From: Mortierella alpina
Taxonomy: Eukaryota > Mortierellomycota > Mortierellomycetes > Mortierellales > Mortierellaceae
Reading direction: 5' to 3'
Assembly (NCBI GenBank): GCA_029449245.1
Contig: JANATF010000001.1
Span: 2,108,001 to 2,172,000, forward strand
Length of the DNA: 64,000 nt
Positions 42,658-55,743 of this stretch are shown here, piece by piece. Position numbers and translations under genes: made by a program. The notes beneath the pieces are model-generated. The model was not told the DNA's origin, made no database searches, and was given only the letters and a program-made list of their open reading frames with translations. Position 1 is the stretch's first letter; each line of letters opens with the position of its first letter.

Positions 42658-45600
42658 ATGTCCCACTCCACATTGTTCCGCTCCGAAGAAATGTCGCTCA
42701 TCCAGCTCTACATCCCCGCCGAAGTTGCCCAGCAGACCATTGCAGAGCTAGGCGAGCTCGGTCTCGTCCAGTTTCGCGACGTTAGTATTGTCGTTTTTTT
42801 TAGCGTCTTTGATGAACGGAAGGCGGTAATCACCTTTTCCCGTTGTCATTACAGGTTGTCCTAACTTCGTCAACCCGCCCTATTAATAGCTCAACCCCGA
42901 TGTCAATGCTTTCCAACGCGCGTTCGTGAATGAGATTCGACGGTTCGATGAGATGGAAAGGCAACTTCGTAAGTGAGAAACCTCCTGAAAGCCCGCGCTT
43001 CTTTGTTTTACCCGATTTGATTGCGCACAGACTCCTATTGCAACAGAAGGAAGCAACAGTATTTGGGAGACACTTACTTTTCTAACCGTCTGTCGCGCTT
43101 TGGCCGTGAAAAAATCAGGGTTCTTTTCCTCCCAAATCGACAAGGCCAGGGTTTCTGTGCGCCCTGCACTTCCATCATCCCACATGTCGCGAGTGCGATC
43201 ACGCCAAGAGCTGGATGATCTACAGAAGCGACTCTCGGAACATGAACATCGCCTGCTTCAAATGAACAGCTCGCACGAGAGCATGCAGCGTCGGTACTTG
43301 GAGCTCACAGAGTTCAAGCACGTCCTTCGGGAAAGCCGCGACTTTTTTCAGGAAGCAGCCTCACATCAGGACGAGATCCGTCAATCGTTTGATGTCCCGA
43401 GTGCGCCTCTCCTGGAAGATCTCGAAGCTGGGCACTCGCAGGAAGTGCAGAGTATGGGGCTGAACTTGGGCAATGTCACAGGCGTAATCCCTCGCAGTAA
43501 GACGCAAACCTTTGAGCGCATTCTCTGGAGATCTCTTCGAGGAAACCTCTTCATGAACACTGCAGAGATTGATGAGCCCGTCATTGATCCCATGACGGAC
43601 ACTCCCATTGAAAAGAACGTGTTCATCATATTTGCTCATGGACAGGAGATCCTTTCAAAGATCAAAAAGACTGCAGAGTCGCTCGGCGCTACCCTCTATA
43701 CCATTGATTCATCCTCGGAACGCCGCAGCGAGGCTCTGATGGACGTGACTAACCAGATCGAGGAATTCAACTCTGTGCTGATCAATACAACTCAAACCAG
43801 GCGATTGGAATTGATGCGGATCTCGGAGAATATGACGGCATGGATGACAACAGTCAGGAAGGAAAAGGCAACCTATCACACAATGAACCACTTCAACTAC
43901 GACGCCAATCGCAAGTGCCTGATTGCGGAAGGATGGTGCCCAACAAACGAGATTAATACTGTCCAGGCGGCTCTAAGAGAAGTAACCGAACGCTCAGGAT
44001 CGAACGTCCCCTCGATCGTGAGTGAGCTGCGCACTCACAAGGAACCGCCAACATACCACAAGACCAACAAGTTCACTGCGGGATTCCAAGCCATTGTCGA
44101 CAACTACGGAGTAGCGCAATACCGCGAGGTCAACCCCGGACTGTTCACCATCATCTCGTTTCCGTTTTTGTTTGCCGTCATGTTTGGCGACGTCGGACAT
44201 GGTATCCTCGTCTTGCTCATGGGAATCTATCTGGTTTTGAATGAGCGCAGACTGGCTACAGTCGATTCCGAGGTAAGCACGACAACTGGATCGATGAAAT
44301 ATACAAGTTTTGGAAGCTTGCGAACATTCCAGTACTTAGTCTTCTAATGCCTTCGTGGTTCTCATGAATACTGTTCTGCGGATAGATGTTTCAAATGGTC
44401 TATGGTGGTCGCTATATCGTTCTGCTGATGGGCGCTTTCTCAGTCTTTACAGGGATGATGTATAACGACATCTTTTCGCGAGCCCTGCCATTTTTCCAGT
44501 CTGGCTGGCACTTTGACGTCCCGGAGGACTATGATGGCAAGACGACGATTATTGCGCAGCCCACAGGCCACACCTACGCCTTTGGTATTGATTACGCATG
44601 GCATGGAACCGAGAACTTTTTGCTGTTCACCAACTCGTACAAGATGAAAATGTCCATCATCTTGGGCGTCATCCACATGTCTACTGGAATCAGCATGGTG
44701 TATTACAATGCCAAGTTCTTCCGGAAACGAATCGATGTCATTGGCAGCTTCATTCCTCAAATGATCTTTATGCAGTGTCTGTTAGGGTACCTGGTAGCCA
44801 TGATCCTGTACAAGTGGTCTGTTAATTGGTACGAGCTCGACGCCGCTGGACACTCGGTGCGCAATTCACCCCCAAGTCTTCTCAACACCATGATCTACAT
44901 GTTCTTGAGCCCAGGCACTGTGAAGGAAGGCGACAGATTGTATCCTGGACAGGCAAGTCGGTTGAACGGAACCGTGCACCCTTTGCGTTTGGCCTCACCT
45001 GCTACATCGATGCTTATAAAAGCAGTTGACTAACATTGGGCTGCATGGGTATATGAATCCGATATTTTAGGCATTTATCCAAGTGGTACTGGTACTCTTG
45101 GCGGTGGTTTGTATTCCCTGGATGCTCTTCCTGAAACCGTATTACCTAAAGTATGAGCACAACAAAGCACGGTCCATGGGCTATCACCAGCCCTCCGAGA
45201 ACCATGTTCGCATCAGCAGCGACAGCAACCACGCGGACGAGGATGGAGGAGCAGTGATCGCAGAAGGGAACGACGAAGGGGAGAAGGTGTTTGACTTTTC
45301 AGAGGTGCTGATTGACCAGATCATCCATACGATCGACTTTTGCCTTGGATGCATCTCCAACACGGCTTCGTACCTTCGACTCTGGGCGCTGTCCCTGGCG
45401 CATGCGCAACTTTCGGAGGTGCTCTGGAGCATGACCTTGGGAATGGCATGGAAGTTCACAGGCGGCGTTGGTGTGTTCATGACGGTGGTGATGTTTGCCA
45501 TGTGGTTCACACTGACCTTGTTTATCCTGGTGGGCATGGAGGGACTGTCGGCATTTTTGCATGCCCTGCGTTTGCACTGGGTCGAGTTCAACAACAAGTT

Positions 45601-45775
45601 TTATCATGTAAGTTGTGCGCTGGTATCATGTCGAGCACCCAGCTCACTCGTCTGGTGTATGCTGCTGACATTGCGTATGCCGTTCATGTCATTTTTGTTT
45701 TGTTTATAGGGTACCGGATACGCCTTCACTCCATTTTCATTTGCAGCAATTCTTTCGGAAAAGGATTCTGCGTAG
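42658..45775 (+). CDS. V-type proton ATPase subunit a (Vph1/Stv1 family)
   Basis: Six exons: 42658-42780, 42890-42968, 43119-44272, 44386-44952, 45071-45607, 45710-45775; 841 residues, the family norm, which supports the start MSHSTLFRSEEMSL. The cytosolic half opens with EEMSLIQLYIPAE and LGELGLVQFRDLNPDVNAFQ. The membrane half has about eight hydrophobic segments and the essential Arg in TASYLRLWALSLAHAQL that faces the c-ring. It drives proton movement through V0 into vacuole or Golgi. Intron 4 (44953-45070) has a GC donor (ACAG|GCAAGT) and a normal AG acceptor; only this choice keeps the frame into AFIQVVLVLL. An upstream in-frame extension is open to 42022. Confidence 0.93.
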
Positions 45776-45944
45776 ACTTCTAGCAATCATCTGAATTAAA
45801 GCGGCGAGCACCACTCTTCATTTTTATTAGTATTGGTTGGTTAGTTGGTTGATATTAATGGCGGGACAGAGTGCTAAACGGGGATTCGTATTAACCGCAA
45901 GTGGATGCCAAGTTGAGCAAAAACCTCCTTCTCGGCGTCCCAGT

Positions 45945-47716
45945 TCAGTTCTTCTCTCCGGCGTGCTGTTCGAGTTCAGTCTTCTCTCCTGTATGCTGCA
46001 CCAGTTCAGTGTTCTCTCCTGTGTGCTGCACCAGCTCAGTGCTCTCTCCTGTGTGCTCAGTCTTTTCGCCCACATGCGGTTCAATCTTTCCGCCTGCTTG
46101 CTCTCGTTCTTGCTGTTGCCTCTGAATGGTCTCAATATCGCGCTCCAAGTGCGACTCAGGCAGGGCACGCGTCTTCCAGGCAGGGACGTCCGAATTGAAC
46201 AATTCGTCCATCTCCTCCAGCGTACGACCCTTAGTCTCTGGGAACATGAAGAAGACATGGATCGTCATGGCCACACAAAACGTGGCAAAGATAAAGTAGG
46301 TGCGGTATTGGATGTTTTGGAGGGCTGGGGGCACCGCATACGCCAGCATAAAGTTGAACGCCCAGTTGGACGCTGTGGAGAGTGAGACGGCTTTGGACCG
46401 GATCCGCAAAGGATAGATCTCGGCAGGGTAGGTCCAGGAGACAGGGCCCCAAGAGATGGCAAACGAACACACAAAGAGGTACGAGCATGCAATGACGGCA
46501 TGCGAAGCTGCGTCGTTCCCCTGGATGGCCCAGGTGGTGGTTTGATTTGCGTCCAGTGTTAAAGCACTACCGAATCTGCCCATGAGGCCCCCAATGAGGA
46601 ACAGCCAGAGTGCCATAAACGTCGAGCCGATCAAGAGCACAGGGCGACGACCCCACCTGTCGATGAACAGAATAGCAGGAATGGTCATGACCACATTCAG
46701 CACGTATTGGATCGACGAGGCCTGCAAGTTTGCGCTCTGGCCGGTGATTCCAGCGCCCTGGAAGATAAAGACAATGTAGTACATGGCGACGTTCATGCCC
46801 GTGAGCTGCGACCAAGACTGAAGACTCATGCCAAGGAAGACACGACGGACATAGGGCTTTTGGAACAGTTCTTTGTATGACCTTGCTGCCTGGGTCCGGT
46901 CAAAGGTGATGGCGTCCTCGATTTCTTTGAACTCTGCCAGGACGGCTGGGTTGTTCTGATCGCCATTCGCGCGTAGATTGGCCAGGACCTCAAGAGCCTC
47001 TGCATTCCTGCCATGGTCTGCGAGCCACCTTGGGGAGTATGGAAACATCGAGGTGCCAGCGAGAAGAATCAAACCTGGGACCACTTGGATACCCCACGGG
47101 ACACGAAACGCGGCGTTCGATGGGATGTAAGAGCTTCCGTACTGGATAAAGTACTGGATCAAGATGCCCCAGGTGATGGCCCATTGCTGTAGAGAGACAA
47201 TCCGCCCACGGATGTTTTTGGGTGCAATCTCGGACTGGTACACGGGGACGATCATGGAGGCCAAGCCGACGGCGACACCGTTGACTACGCGTCCGACAAT
47301 GAGCATGCCTACATTGACCGAGGCGCATTGAATGATAGAGCCAACGATCCATATGGTGGCAGCGAGCATGATGGTTCGTTTGCGAGATATTCGGTCGCCC
47401 AAGGGTCCTGCCAGGAGGGCGCCTACGAACGAGCCTGCGGACATGGAAGCGACGATGCCACCCTGGAGAGACGACGAGGGCTTGTTGAAGTATTCCTGGT
47501 ACCGTGCGGTGCCGACCACTCCGGACATGGATGAGATGTCGAAGCCGAACAGCATTCTAAAGGCCCAAAGAGCTAGTGTGTTAGGGGTGGTGGTTATGGA
47601 GAACATGCCGATGTGTTTTGAAGTCCTAAGTTTTCATAAGGGTTGTCTTACCCGCCCATGGTGGCGAATCCGCCCAGGAAATAGACATTGTTCAGAAGAG
47701 AGTACTTTCCCGGCAT
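45945..47716 (-). CDS. MFS sugar transporter (hexose-transporter type)
   Basis: Two exons, 47716-47652 and 47556-45945, phase 2; 558 residues. The splice gives MPGKYSLLNNVYFLGGFATM then GGMLFGFDISSMSG, the usual N-terminus of fungal sugar porters. Signatures: GDRISRKRTIM (first half), VPVYQSEIAPKNIRGRIVSL, SPRWLADHGR, DRWGRRPVLL, and PAEIYPLRIRSKA with FPETKGRTLEEMDELF at the end of the last helices. Twelve membrane segments are expected. The C-terminal cytosolic tail holds three to four 12-residue repeats of the type HTGE(N/K)TELVQ. Likely a plasma membrane proton-sugar symporter or facilitator; the sugar is unknown. It converges with the V-ATPase gene. Confidence 0.92.
45951..46080 (-). repeat. 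36-bp in-frame tandem repeat in the transporter tail
   Basis: Three to four copies of a 36-bp unit encode GEKTEHTGESTE, LVQHTGENTE, LVQHTGEKTE and LEQHAGEKN. The repeat stays in frame, so copy-number changes would alter only the tail length. Confidence 0.75.
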
Positions 47717-47803
47717 GGTTGTGTGTATCTGCGTATCCGCTGAAATGAGGGAAGCAGAGGAGATGGCAGGAGCGAGCGAGGAAAGAGAGAGAGAGCAGGC
47801 TGC

Positions 47804-47835
<32 letters not shown>

Positions 47836-49193
47836 ACGGGTGTTCGAGGGAGAGAGGGGAGCGAAGGAGAGGAGCGATTACTATGCTGCCGTTCAAACGG
47901 TGTGCAAAAAGGTGTGAGAACGAGAAGGGTGTGAGGAAAATCGCTCCTTTTATGCAGCCGAAGAAGACGGGTGGAGAGGGCCTCCTTTGTATTGGCAGCG
48001 AAGAAAGGGACAAAGCAGACGCGAGGACGGAGTGATGGCAATGGTCATGATCCTGATGAACGTCATGCATACCAGGCCAAAGGGTTGAGTGGAGAAATAA
48101 AGACAATGTTGTTGAACGTTTGTTGCGAGTGCCCGTCATTGCTCACGAACACCCTGAACAGCCGACTTGAGTCTTGGGGTCATTTTACAAAAGCTTGCTG
48201 TGTTTGGTCTTCTCCGAACCGCGGTTTATGCGATTTTTCCGCAGGCTAGCCCTCGATAAGTTCAAAATGGCTTTGCTTTTATTCGTTCTATTCCACTCGT
48301 TGCACAACGGCCGGCTCACTGTTCTTCCCTGGGCCTGATGACAGGCTCGCATAAATGGTACTTTCACATTTGTCAATGCGCCCAATCACTCGCTGGTGCA
48401 GTACATGCTTACAGCGCTTTCGATTAGGGGAGGGAGGGGGGGGGGGAACAAGGGTGACAATCGAACAAGGCCAAAAGCAGAGAGCATGGCGCCCAAGGAA
48501 AGGGAGGGGGGCCAGGATGTCACCGTTTTACGAGTATAACACCCCTTTTATCCCTTTAACGTCGCTATCCTCGCATTCGACATGCTTGACAGGTCCATGG
48601 CTATAGGGCTTGTTTTGACTCCATCCATTTCCATCCATCTTTCATAATCCAACCCCTTCACGGCCACTTTGGAGGCAGGCCGTTTGAATCAGCTGTTTGT
48701 GGCACGATCTCCTACTCGTCCGGGTTGTTCACGCGAGTTTTACGTTATCGTCCTCTCAGCAGCGAGGTAAAACCTATTGTTGAATGGGGTGCTGAGGCAG
48801 ACTAGATGCATGTCTAGGTAGTGAACAAAAAGCGCGTTTGCGTTGTTCAGTCTGAGCCCTGTTCAGAGCCCTCGACGGCATTGCATCGGAGCAGATCTGC
48901 GCCATTGGCTGCGAAGGGTGCCACGTTACTGTACGCAGTCCGGCACTCTGCGCAAGTCACATGCCTCGCCACGCCCCTCACTCCTGTGCTTCTTTCTTGG
49001 CACACTGTTCGAGCTGTGTTCGTTTACTCCTTTCCTCCTCGTTCCTCTTCGTTCCTCTTCGTTCCTCTTTCTTCGTGCTCCTCCTCTCAGTGCTTCACTA
49101 TCCGCCCAGTCCTGCAGTCTTCTGGCCGTGTTCCTTCTCTGTTCTTCATTCGCCAATCCTCAGTCGAGCCCTGTGGACAGGAAGCGCACAGCC
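47717..49193. other. Intergenic region with simple repeats
   Basis: A (TG)n run of about 28 bp lies near 47803-47830 close to the transporter start, and a G-rich tract (GGGAGGGAGGGGGGGGG) near 48427-48446. The last 250 bp before 49194 repeat GTTCCTCTTC/TTCGTTCC. I see no supported gene. Confidence 0.4.
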
Positions 49194-51027
49194 ATGGCCT
49201 CCATTCTCTTTGACGACATCCAGTTCCCCAGGGAGCTCTACGACCCAGACTCATTCGAGTTTGTGCCGCCCGTCTCCACCCTCCTCGCCTTCACCCCCCA
49301 CATCCTCTCGCAGCTGGCAAAGACCACCGAAAGCGAGCAGGAACCCATCCCTCTCCCCTCGGCCTCCGTCAAGGACGAGAGCAGCGACAGCCATAACGAC
49401 AAGGACACCGCAGCACCACAGCCCGAGACGACGTCGTCGCCCTCTTCTTCCTCCTCAAGCACCTCAAAGGACTTCTTCTCCACCTTCAGGACCTTTGCCT
49501 CCAGTCAAAGCACGCAGCGGATCCTCGAGAACGGAATCTATCTCGCTGGGCGATACATGGACGGGTCAGCAGCTGCCAATGCCTCCGCATCCTCCTCAAG
49601 GCGCCGAGACAGCGAAGACGGGGGCCGAGACCGACATAGATACAGCACCCGAGGCAATCCCTACTGGTTTGGTCAGAAGGATGACCATCGGGACCAGGAA
49701 CGGCAGCGGATGAAGGAGATGGAAGAGCGGTTAAGGCAGATGGAGCGGGATATGAGTTACAACTCGGCTATGGCTCGGTCAGAAGTCGACGCTCAACGAC
49801 GGGAGCGATGCAAGCTAGAGCAGGAGCTAGAGTCACAAAGGGCCAAGGTCATAAAGCTGGAGCGCGAGATGGAGGAGCGCCAATCGCAAGATGCGCACAG
49901 GAGCAAGCAAGGAAAGGAGAAGGCCAAGAAAGCGGAGCAGACAAAAAGGGCCAAAGAGTCCAAGACGGATGAAGCCGAAGAGAGCGACGGTGAGCAGTCT
50001 TCTGAAAGGACAGCGCTTCTCAAAAAGAACGCCAGCGACACTTCGCTCGCTTCCAACCCTGCAGTGTTGGCCTCTGTTGGTGTGGCTTCTCTCGTCATGT
50101 CAATGTATGCGGCGCACCAAGCGTCATCGACCTACTCCGTCGTCAGTTTCCATGACCAACTCGAGGTATTAATGACCCAGTGCCAGAGCGTGGTTCAGTC
50201 GACAGAGGCGTGGATTAGTGAGCAGTTCCTGGAGGTACCTGACCAGATCCGTGAAGATCTCAAGAGCATCAAGGAGCTGATGGAAACAATCCAGAGACTC
50301 GACCCTCGCTCAGAGAAGAAGGTACAGTCCAGATATTTTACCTCCTTTTTTTTGGGAGCCTTGACTCTCGAGGCCCCGAAGCCTCAAAGCCTCAAAACCT
50401 CGATCATGGTCACCCGTATTCGGTAGCCTTATGCAGGAGGACTGACGTGGGTATGTCCCATCTTTTTTTTTTTTTTTTTATACTTGCTAGGCCGAGACAG
50501 TCGCATGGTCTGTATCTGCAGTGGGTTCTCTTGGGGCTGTTGGAGGTGCCGTCTTAGGAAGCATGACGGCCATGGCCAGCGGCGGCACAGTAGTCATCGG
50601 TTGCGCTCTCTACGGAATCATTAGTCGAGCGCGCTACAATGGACCAGAGTATAGTGCTGCTCGAACCATGATGCAGTTGAAGGCTGCTCAGATCCTAAAG
50701 ACCCTGGGCGTCAATCCTGCAAGCTCCTTACCTTCCAGTCCCTCCAACAGCGGCAGAGCGTCACGTATTCATGATGGCCGTATCCAAAAGTTGAGAATCG
50801 AGTTTGAGCGGCGTGAGGCGCACGACATGCGAGACGCAGACGAGATTGACGGGCTGGCTGTGGAGGAGGCTCTGCGGCAGTCATCGTTCTCGGCGCCGTT
50901 TGTGTCCCAAAAGGCGAGCGCAAGAGCTGCGAGATCGAGGCAGCAGAGTGCGATTGAGGGGACGGACGATGTGCGGCCGATACTGCAGATGAAGACAGAG
51001 TCCAAGAGAGTATCAGTGTTCGCATAA
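49194..51027 (+). CDS. Coiled-coil membrane protein of unknown function
   Basis: Two exons, 49194-50321 and 50491-51027, phase 0 (AAG|GTACAG, TTGCTAG|GCC); 554 residues. The start MASILFDDIQFPRELYDPD follows a long CT-rich leader. A Ser/Thr-rich disordered stretch leads to a charged coiled coil (about residues 160-265: RQRMKEMEERLRQMERDM, KLEQELESQRAKVIKLEREM). Then come two hydrophobic segments, NPAVLASVGVASLVMSMYAA and SLGAVGGAVLGSMTAMASGG continuing into TVVIGCALYGII, with a helical stretch between. The C-terminal tail is charged. The layout suggests an organelle-membrane protein with both ends on one side. I do not recognise the family. The pyrimidine run before the acceptor is long (20 T). 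Confidence 0.75.
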
Positions 51028-51224
51028 TAGGTTTTTTAATAGCATGTCGTCTACTATAATATACCCAACCCTCACTTGGCATCTATTGATAAAACCATGG
51101 TCGCCCCGTTGCGTATGAAGACCGGTTTGCCTTTTATTTCATTCTTTACTCAGGACAGCTTGGGGACACCAAATACAAGAAGATCTAGCTGTGCTAAACT
51201 GGGCATCATGGGATAACCCAGCTC

Positions 51225-52315
51225 CTATGCGAGCGTGATTAATGAGAGTAATGAAGATGAGTTTTTTGCCCCACGACATTGGTGCAACACTGGCATATAG
51301 TCGTTGAACATGACTTCTCTTACCAAGCACTCATCCAAGACCTCATAAACGATCCCCGAATTGAGCTGGACTATATCCGCTGAAAGAGTCGTTTTTGCCG
51401 TTGTAGAACTCTTTGCAGTCGAATATGCTGAAGGCGGAGCGGAAGAGAATCGTTTGGCTCCCGTCTCGGAGGTTCCTTGGCTCAGAAGATACCTTTCCAG
51501 GGCCTTAATGAGCTGGTTCAGGAACTCAATCATCCCATGCCATGTAGTGCTCATGGCTGTGGCCGTTGAGAAAGCCAGATCATGTCGCTGTGACTGAATT
51601 TGCGGCGGTGCTGTCGCATCCGTTTGCAAAGACGAAGTTGAGGAGGTGAGATCCGCAATTGGAGAATTGATATTCGACGGAGCCATATGCTGTCCAGGAA
51701 GTGCACTCGGTATCCGCGTGACAGTCGATGATGCGGTGGAGGGTGTTGGTGGTAAAGGACAGCATGCAATGAGGACGATATCATTCACGGCTTTGTAGAC
51801 AAAGCACAAGTCTTGCGAAAAGAGCGGCCTGGCAGCACTACTGGACTCCATGGATTCTGCAGCGTACTTTGAACTTGCATGGGTCGTTCTGGCTCTAGCT
51901 TCTGATCCTGATCCTGATCCTGTCCTTGCACGCCCAGAAACTGACCCCAGTGGTACCGGTGGTGACTGTGGAGGTGGGCTTTTCTGACGGTCAAGGTGGT
52001 CCGTGTCCCGGTCGGGGTGGAGCTGGGAGCGAAACGGCGTCCAACGAGTCTCGCTTTGGAGGAGATCCAGAAACGTCGCCCAGATTTTTTGGATGTCTGT
52101 GTCTTCGCCTAAGGGTAGAACTGTGAACGAAGGCAGCGGCGTTACGGTAGTTGGTGCGTGCCTCGTTGTCAGGGTCTGCTGCTTTTGTGGTCAAGTGAGA
52201 GAGACCGACTCTGCGCCATGGTCATTGGATGCTTGCTTACATGGCACGTACATGACTTGGAGATGAGCAGATCCTGTGTCCGGAGGGATCCGATGCAAAA
52301 GTGTCTAATCCTCAT
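51225..52315 (-). CDS. Possible adaptin/longin-like protein (mu-type, short)
   Basis: Proposed exons 52315-52241 and 52178-51225, phase 0; about 342 residues. The second exon is well supported by its open frame. It contains CFVYKAVNDIVLIACC, a Ser/Thr-rich insertion, EFLNQLIKALERYL and LSADIVQLNSGIVYEVLDEC. These resemble the longin domain of adaptor mu/zeta subunits (VYK...ND, then ...N...IYELLDE). The mu homology domain is absent and there is no room for it before the convergent gene ending at 51027. It could be a sigma-like or AP-5-like subunit with disordered insertions, or unrelated. The first exon is uncertain. GATCCTGATCCTGATCCTG at 51903-51921 is a short in-frame repeat (GSGSGS). Confidence 0.45.
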
Positions 52316-52627
52316 CTGGAATGTCGGATTGCGGTGCTGGCGATTGGGTGTCAAGAATGCTGCATGCTTGCCTTGGGTGCTGATGGAAGCAACCCACGAG
52401 TCTGCACCCCTTAAAATTCAATTTTGTCGCGACGACGAGAGGCGCGTCCCAGAGTGAAACGTACTTCAAATGCCCTTCTATTCTAGAGCCATAACCACCC
52501 CCTCTGCAAAAACAAGTGCAAACAACGTTATAATAAACTGTCTAAAAAGTATTCAATGCGCGGTTTCAAAGGAGACTAAACGGCACTTGAGGCCGTTCAG
52601 TATGGTGGAGCGGGTACAGGGTATAAT

Positions 52628-54500
52628 CTACAAAGTCATGGCGGGAGTAGCTGATGCATTTGTGCTTCTTTGCTTCTCTTGATACTTCCTGGATGGCTTC
52701 TGTGGAAAGACGCGTCCTTTTCCACGGGGTGAGACGAGCGGAAGAAAAGATGCCTGCGGTCTGTAAGCCATCCCCTTGGATGAGGCTTTGACGTGAACTG
52801 CCCGAGGCATATAGTTGAACACCAAATGGCGGGCGCATCGCTCCAGGAATGTCTATCGAGACGAGCAGGGGGTTCAACCGAACTTTGTAAATGTTGATTC
52901 GCACCGGTACTGTTTCTGCATCTGCCTATTGTATGATGTATTGACCTACCTGCCCATAAATGAGCTTTGCATTGATCTTGCTCGTATCATATTGCTCTTT
53001 CACATGCGGGTAGCGTTCAACTCTGTAAGCATGCAGAGCTGCTTGGATATCGTTAGGTGTTAGCGATTTTAGGTCGTAAAGAGCATTGGCTAGAACAACA
53101 GCATCTTGCATAGCGGCAACTGCACCCTGTCCTGAACTTGGCAATAGCTGTTGTAAATGCAGGGAGACGGTCAACAGAATGCTCAGTTTGAGTGCATATT
53201 TCTCAAAAACAAAATCATCTCTCAAGTACCTTGTGGGCTGCATCTCCTATAAGGACGGTACGTCCCGAGTGCCATGTCTCAAACAGTTTGTCCTCCAAAA
53301 ACACCCTTTCAAGAGAAGTCTTCATATTAGAATTGATTCACCGCGCGGAGCATACATGACATAGTCACTGGCTCTGCTCACCTCGAGATTTTTTCGCGAG
53401 GGGTAGCGTCAATAAGGTCGCTCATAGTGCACCCAAAGGGGACTAGAAAGTCCCTGACGTCCTTGATGGTCCCATCATTCGACCCGGGTCCCCACTCGGA
53501 GTTACGGAACCTATGATCATCTGACTGGGTCAAAGACCCAAGCTGAGAGACAACGCTCCAACAGATCTTGTTGCCTGGGACGGAGAAGGCGCTCCACGAG
53601 TACTGAGACATATTTCCCAAGACCTGATATGTGTGCGAGAATGCGTCGTCTAGTCCTGGGTAGTATGCCGGCTCCAATGGGTCTGTGGTGCCTACCATGC
53701 AGATATAGCCTTTGCTCATTTCCTTGGTGTCTGATCGCGGGAGGAGGTTTTCCTGCTGAAGATCCCGATATAGTCCCTGGCGGACACAGCTATAGGCACC
53801 GTCTGCTCCGACAAGGATATCGCCATGATATGTCCTGCCGTTGCTGCACTGAATGAAAACCCCTTCGCTGTTCTGCTCGATGGATAAGACTTTCTTGCCG
53901 AAATGTATCTTTGCTGGGGAGATCTTTGAAAGCAAAAGATCATAGAGGACAGGCCGAGCGAACACAATTCGATCGTAGCCAACACTTCAATGAGAAACGG
54001 TTAGAATCCAGCTGCTCAAGTACACTTGTAAACTACGAGGTATTGGTATAATACCTACATTTCCTTTTCGTCATGGGACTGAAGAACAGCAATCTTGGTC
54101 ATATCGTCATTGTACAGGGTGAATCGTCGCGAGGGTAGAGACATCTTTTGAAGCTCTTCGAAAAGTCCCAGCTGCTCAAATACAGGGAAGATCCCTGCAT
54201 TAAGAGACATGACAGCACCTAATGGCGTTCATGTTGTTTTAAAGGGTACTCTGACTTGAGTGTCCGATCTGCTGTGTGTGAATGAATATACACATGTCTC
54301 ATATGCTACGAACTGTTTCCTGCCTTACCCAATGGCCTGACCTCTTGAGCGCGCTCGTAGATCTGGTATGGAATACCAGCCCTGTCCAAAAGAATCCCGA
54401 GCAGCAAGCCAGCCAGGCCGGCGCCTACGATCACAACACTCGGTGTCTTGCCCTCTGGGCTTTTAGGCAGAGGCTGCGAGTGGAGGGGGTGCGTTGACAT
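52628..54500 (-). CDS. FAD-dependent monooxygenase (PHBH-fold aromatic hydroxylase type)
   Basis: Six exons: 54500-54329, 54218-54059, 53984-53382, 53305-53230, 53147-52950, 52852-52628; 477 residues with every phase closing. FAD-binding motifs are in place: the Rossmann GxGxxG (VVIVGAGLAGLLLGILLDRA), an ADGAYSCVRQ motif of the DG type, and the GD motif (VLIGDAAHKLLPSSGQGAVA), which is completed only by splicing exons 4 and 5. The C-terminus (YRPQASFLPLV) matches similar multi-copy fungal monooxygenases. No targeting signal. These enzymes use NAD(P)H and oxygen to hydroxylate aromatic or polyketide substrates; the substrate is unknown. No secondary-metabolite cluster surrounds it. Confidence 0.9.
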
Positions 54501-55650
54501 GATTGCAAAGAGATCTGATTGCTGATGTCGAGATTCAAGATGGAGGTAGGCATGGCAAAGAGATGATTCGAGTTACGCCCTTCGAAGCATGGATCGATCA
54601 ACCGTGTGCGGTACACATGCGCGGTGGTTGCACACGGTCAAACAGGCAAGAGCAGTTGGCTTCCGCTTTTGGATTGAGGATGACACAATGGCTTTCAGGA
54701 TTTGTGCTGTATGCAGCTTTGCACACCGATCGTAACGTCTTTTTTTTCGAACTGAGAATGAAGGTAAGCGAAGAAGAGTGAGAGGAAGATAGATAGAAAA
54801 GCAGAGGGGATGGTCCGTGGTGGACCACGTAAACTTTGAACAATCGTGGTTTCACAAGACGACAGACAGAGGCACATCCATCTCGACCGCACACGTTTCG
54901 CCATCTTTCAGCGTACAAGCCGTACTGTAGGAGGCACCTTGATCGGCGCAACTTTCCTGAAGTGCTCAAGTTTACCCCTAGAGAGTCTTGACCGTAGGCG
55001 GTTCGGCAAAAGTGGCACTGTCGTGCCGGGCCCGATTTTGTTGGTATTCTCCTAAGGAGAGGCTCTCTAGAAGCGTCGTAATACCAAGCAAGAAGTTGTA
55101 CAGTAAGTAGATCGCGGCGGCTGTTGGAGGCGGATCTGTGGACAACAGCTGTTCACGCCGAGATCTCTCAACACAATTTCCTTTCCGGTGAGCATTAGCC
55201 AGTTTCGAACTTTTTCCTGATCAACTCGAGAGGACTTTTGACGCTCGCGCCGTTTGCGATGGATGATAGGAGCCACGCCGCGCTTCTTCCATTGGAGGTG
55301 GAATCCGTTTTGATTATGTATATGACTACAGTGCGATGAGCTACAGCAAACTAAAGCACGTAGCTCACACGAAATAAGAAGGGCTCTCGACTTTCTCATA
55401 AAAAAAGCATGCACTGCCACATCCCTTTTATGAAATTTGTAGACGATTTTCAGCACCAGATGGACGCCGCGTCTTCGTGATCAACAACAGCAGCCTAACA
55501 CGAGTCGGTTCCGACCTCTATGCTGTTGTACCTTGTGCTCGGGGACCTGTTTGCAAGCTAGCGTGGTATAGATAGTATATGCCATTTCATCATGTAAAGC
55601 TCCGTGTTGTGGTTGACAGTTCAAGTTGGACAAGAAGTTGCATGGCCAAG
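54501..55650. other. Intergenic region, no supported gene
   Basis: Between the divergent FAD monooxygenase and NlpC/P60 genes. I find no gene or clear repeat apart from short AT-rich tracts. Confidence 0.4.
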
Positions 55651-55657
55651 TATAAAA
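55651..55657 (+). promoter_or_regulatory. TATA box of the NlpC/P60 gene
   Basis: TATAAAA lies 87 bp before the ATG and is followed by a C/T-rich leader ending TTTTCAAAATG, typical of a strongly expressed fungal gene. Confidence 0.6.
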
Positions 55658-55743
55658 CCCCACGACATCCTCTGAAGGATTTTCCTTATTTTTAGTCCCA
55701 TAGAATCTCCTTCCTTCCTAACCTCTCCCTCAAACTTTTCAAA

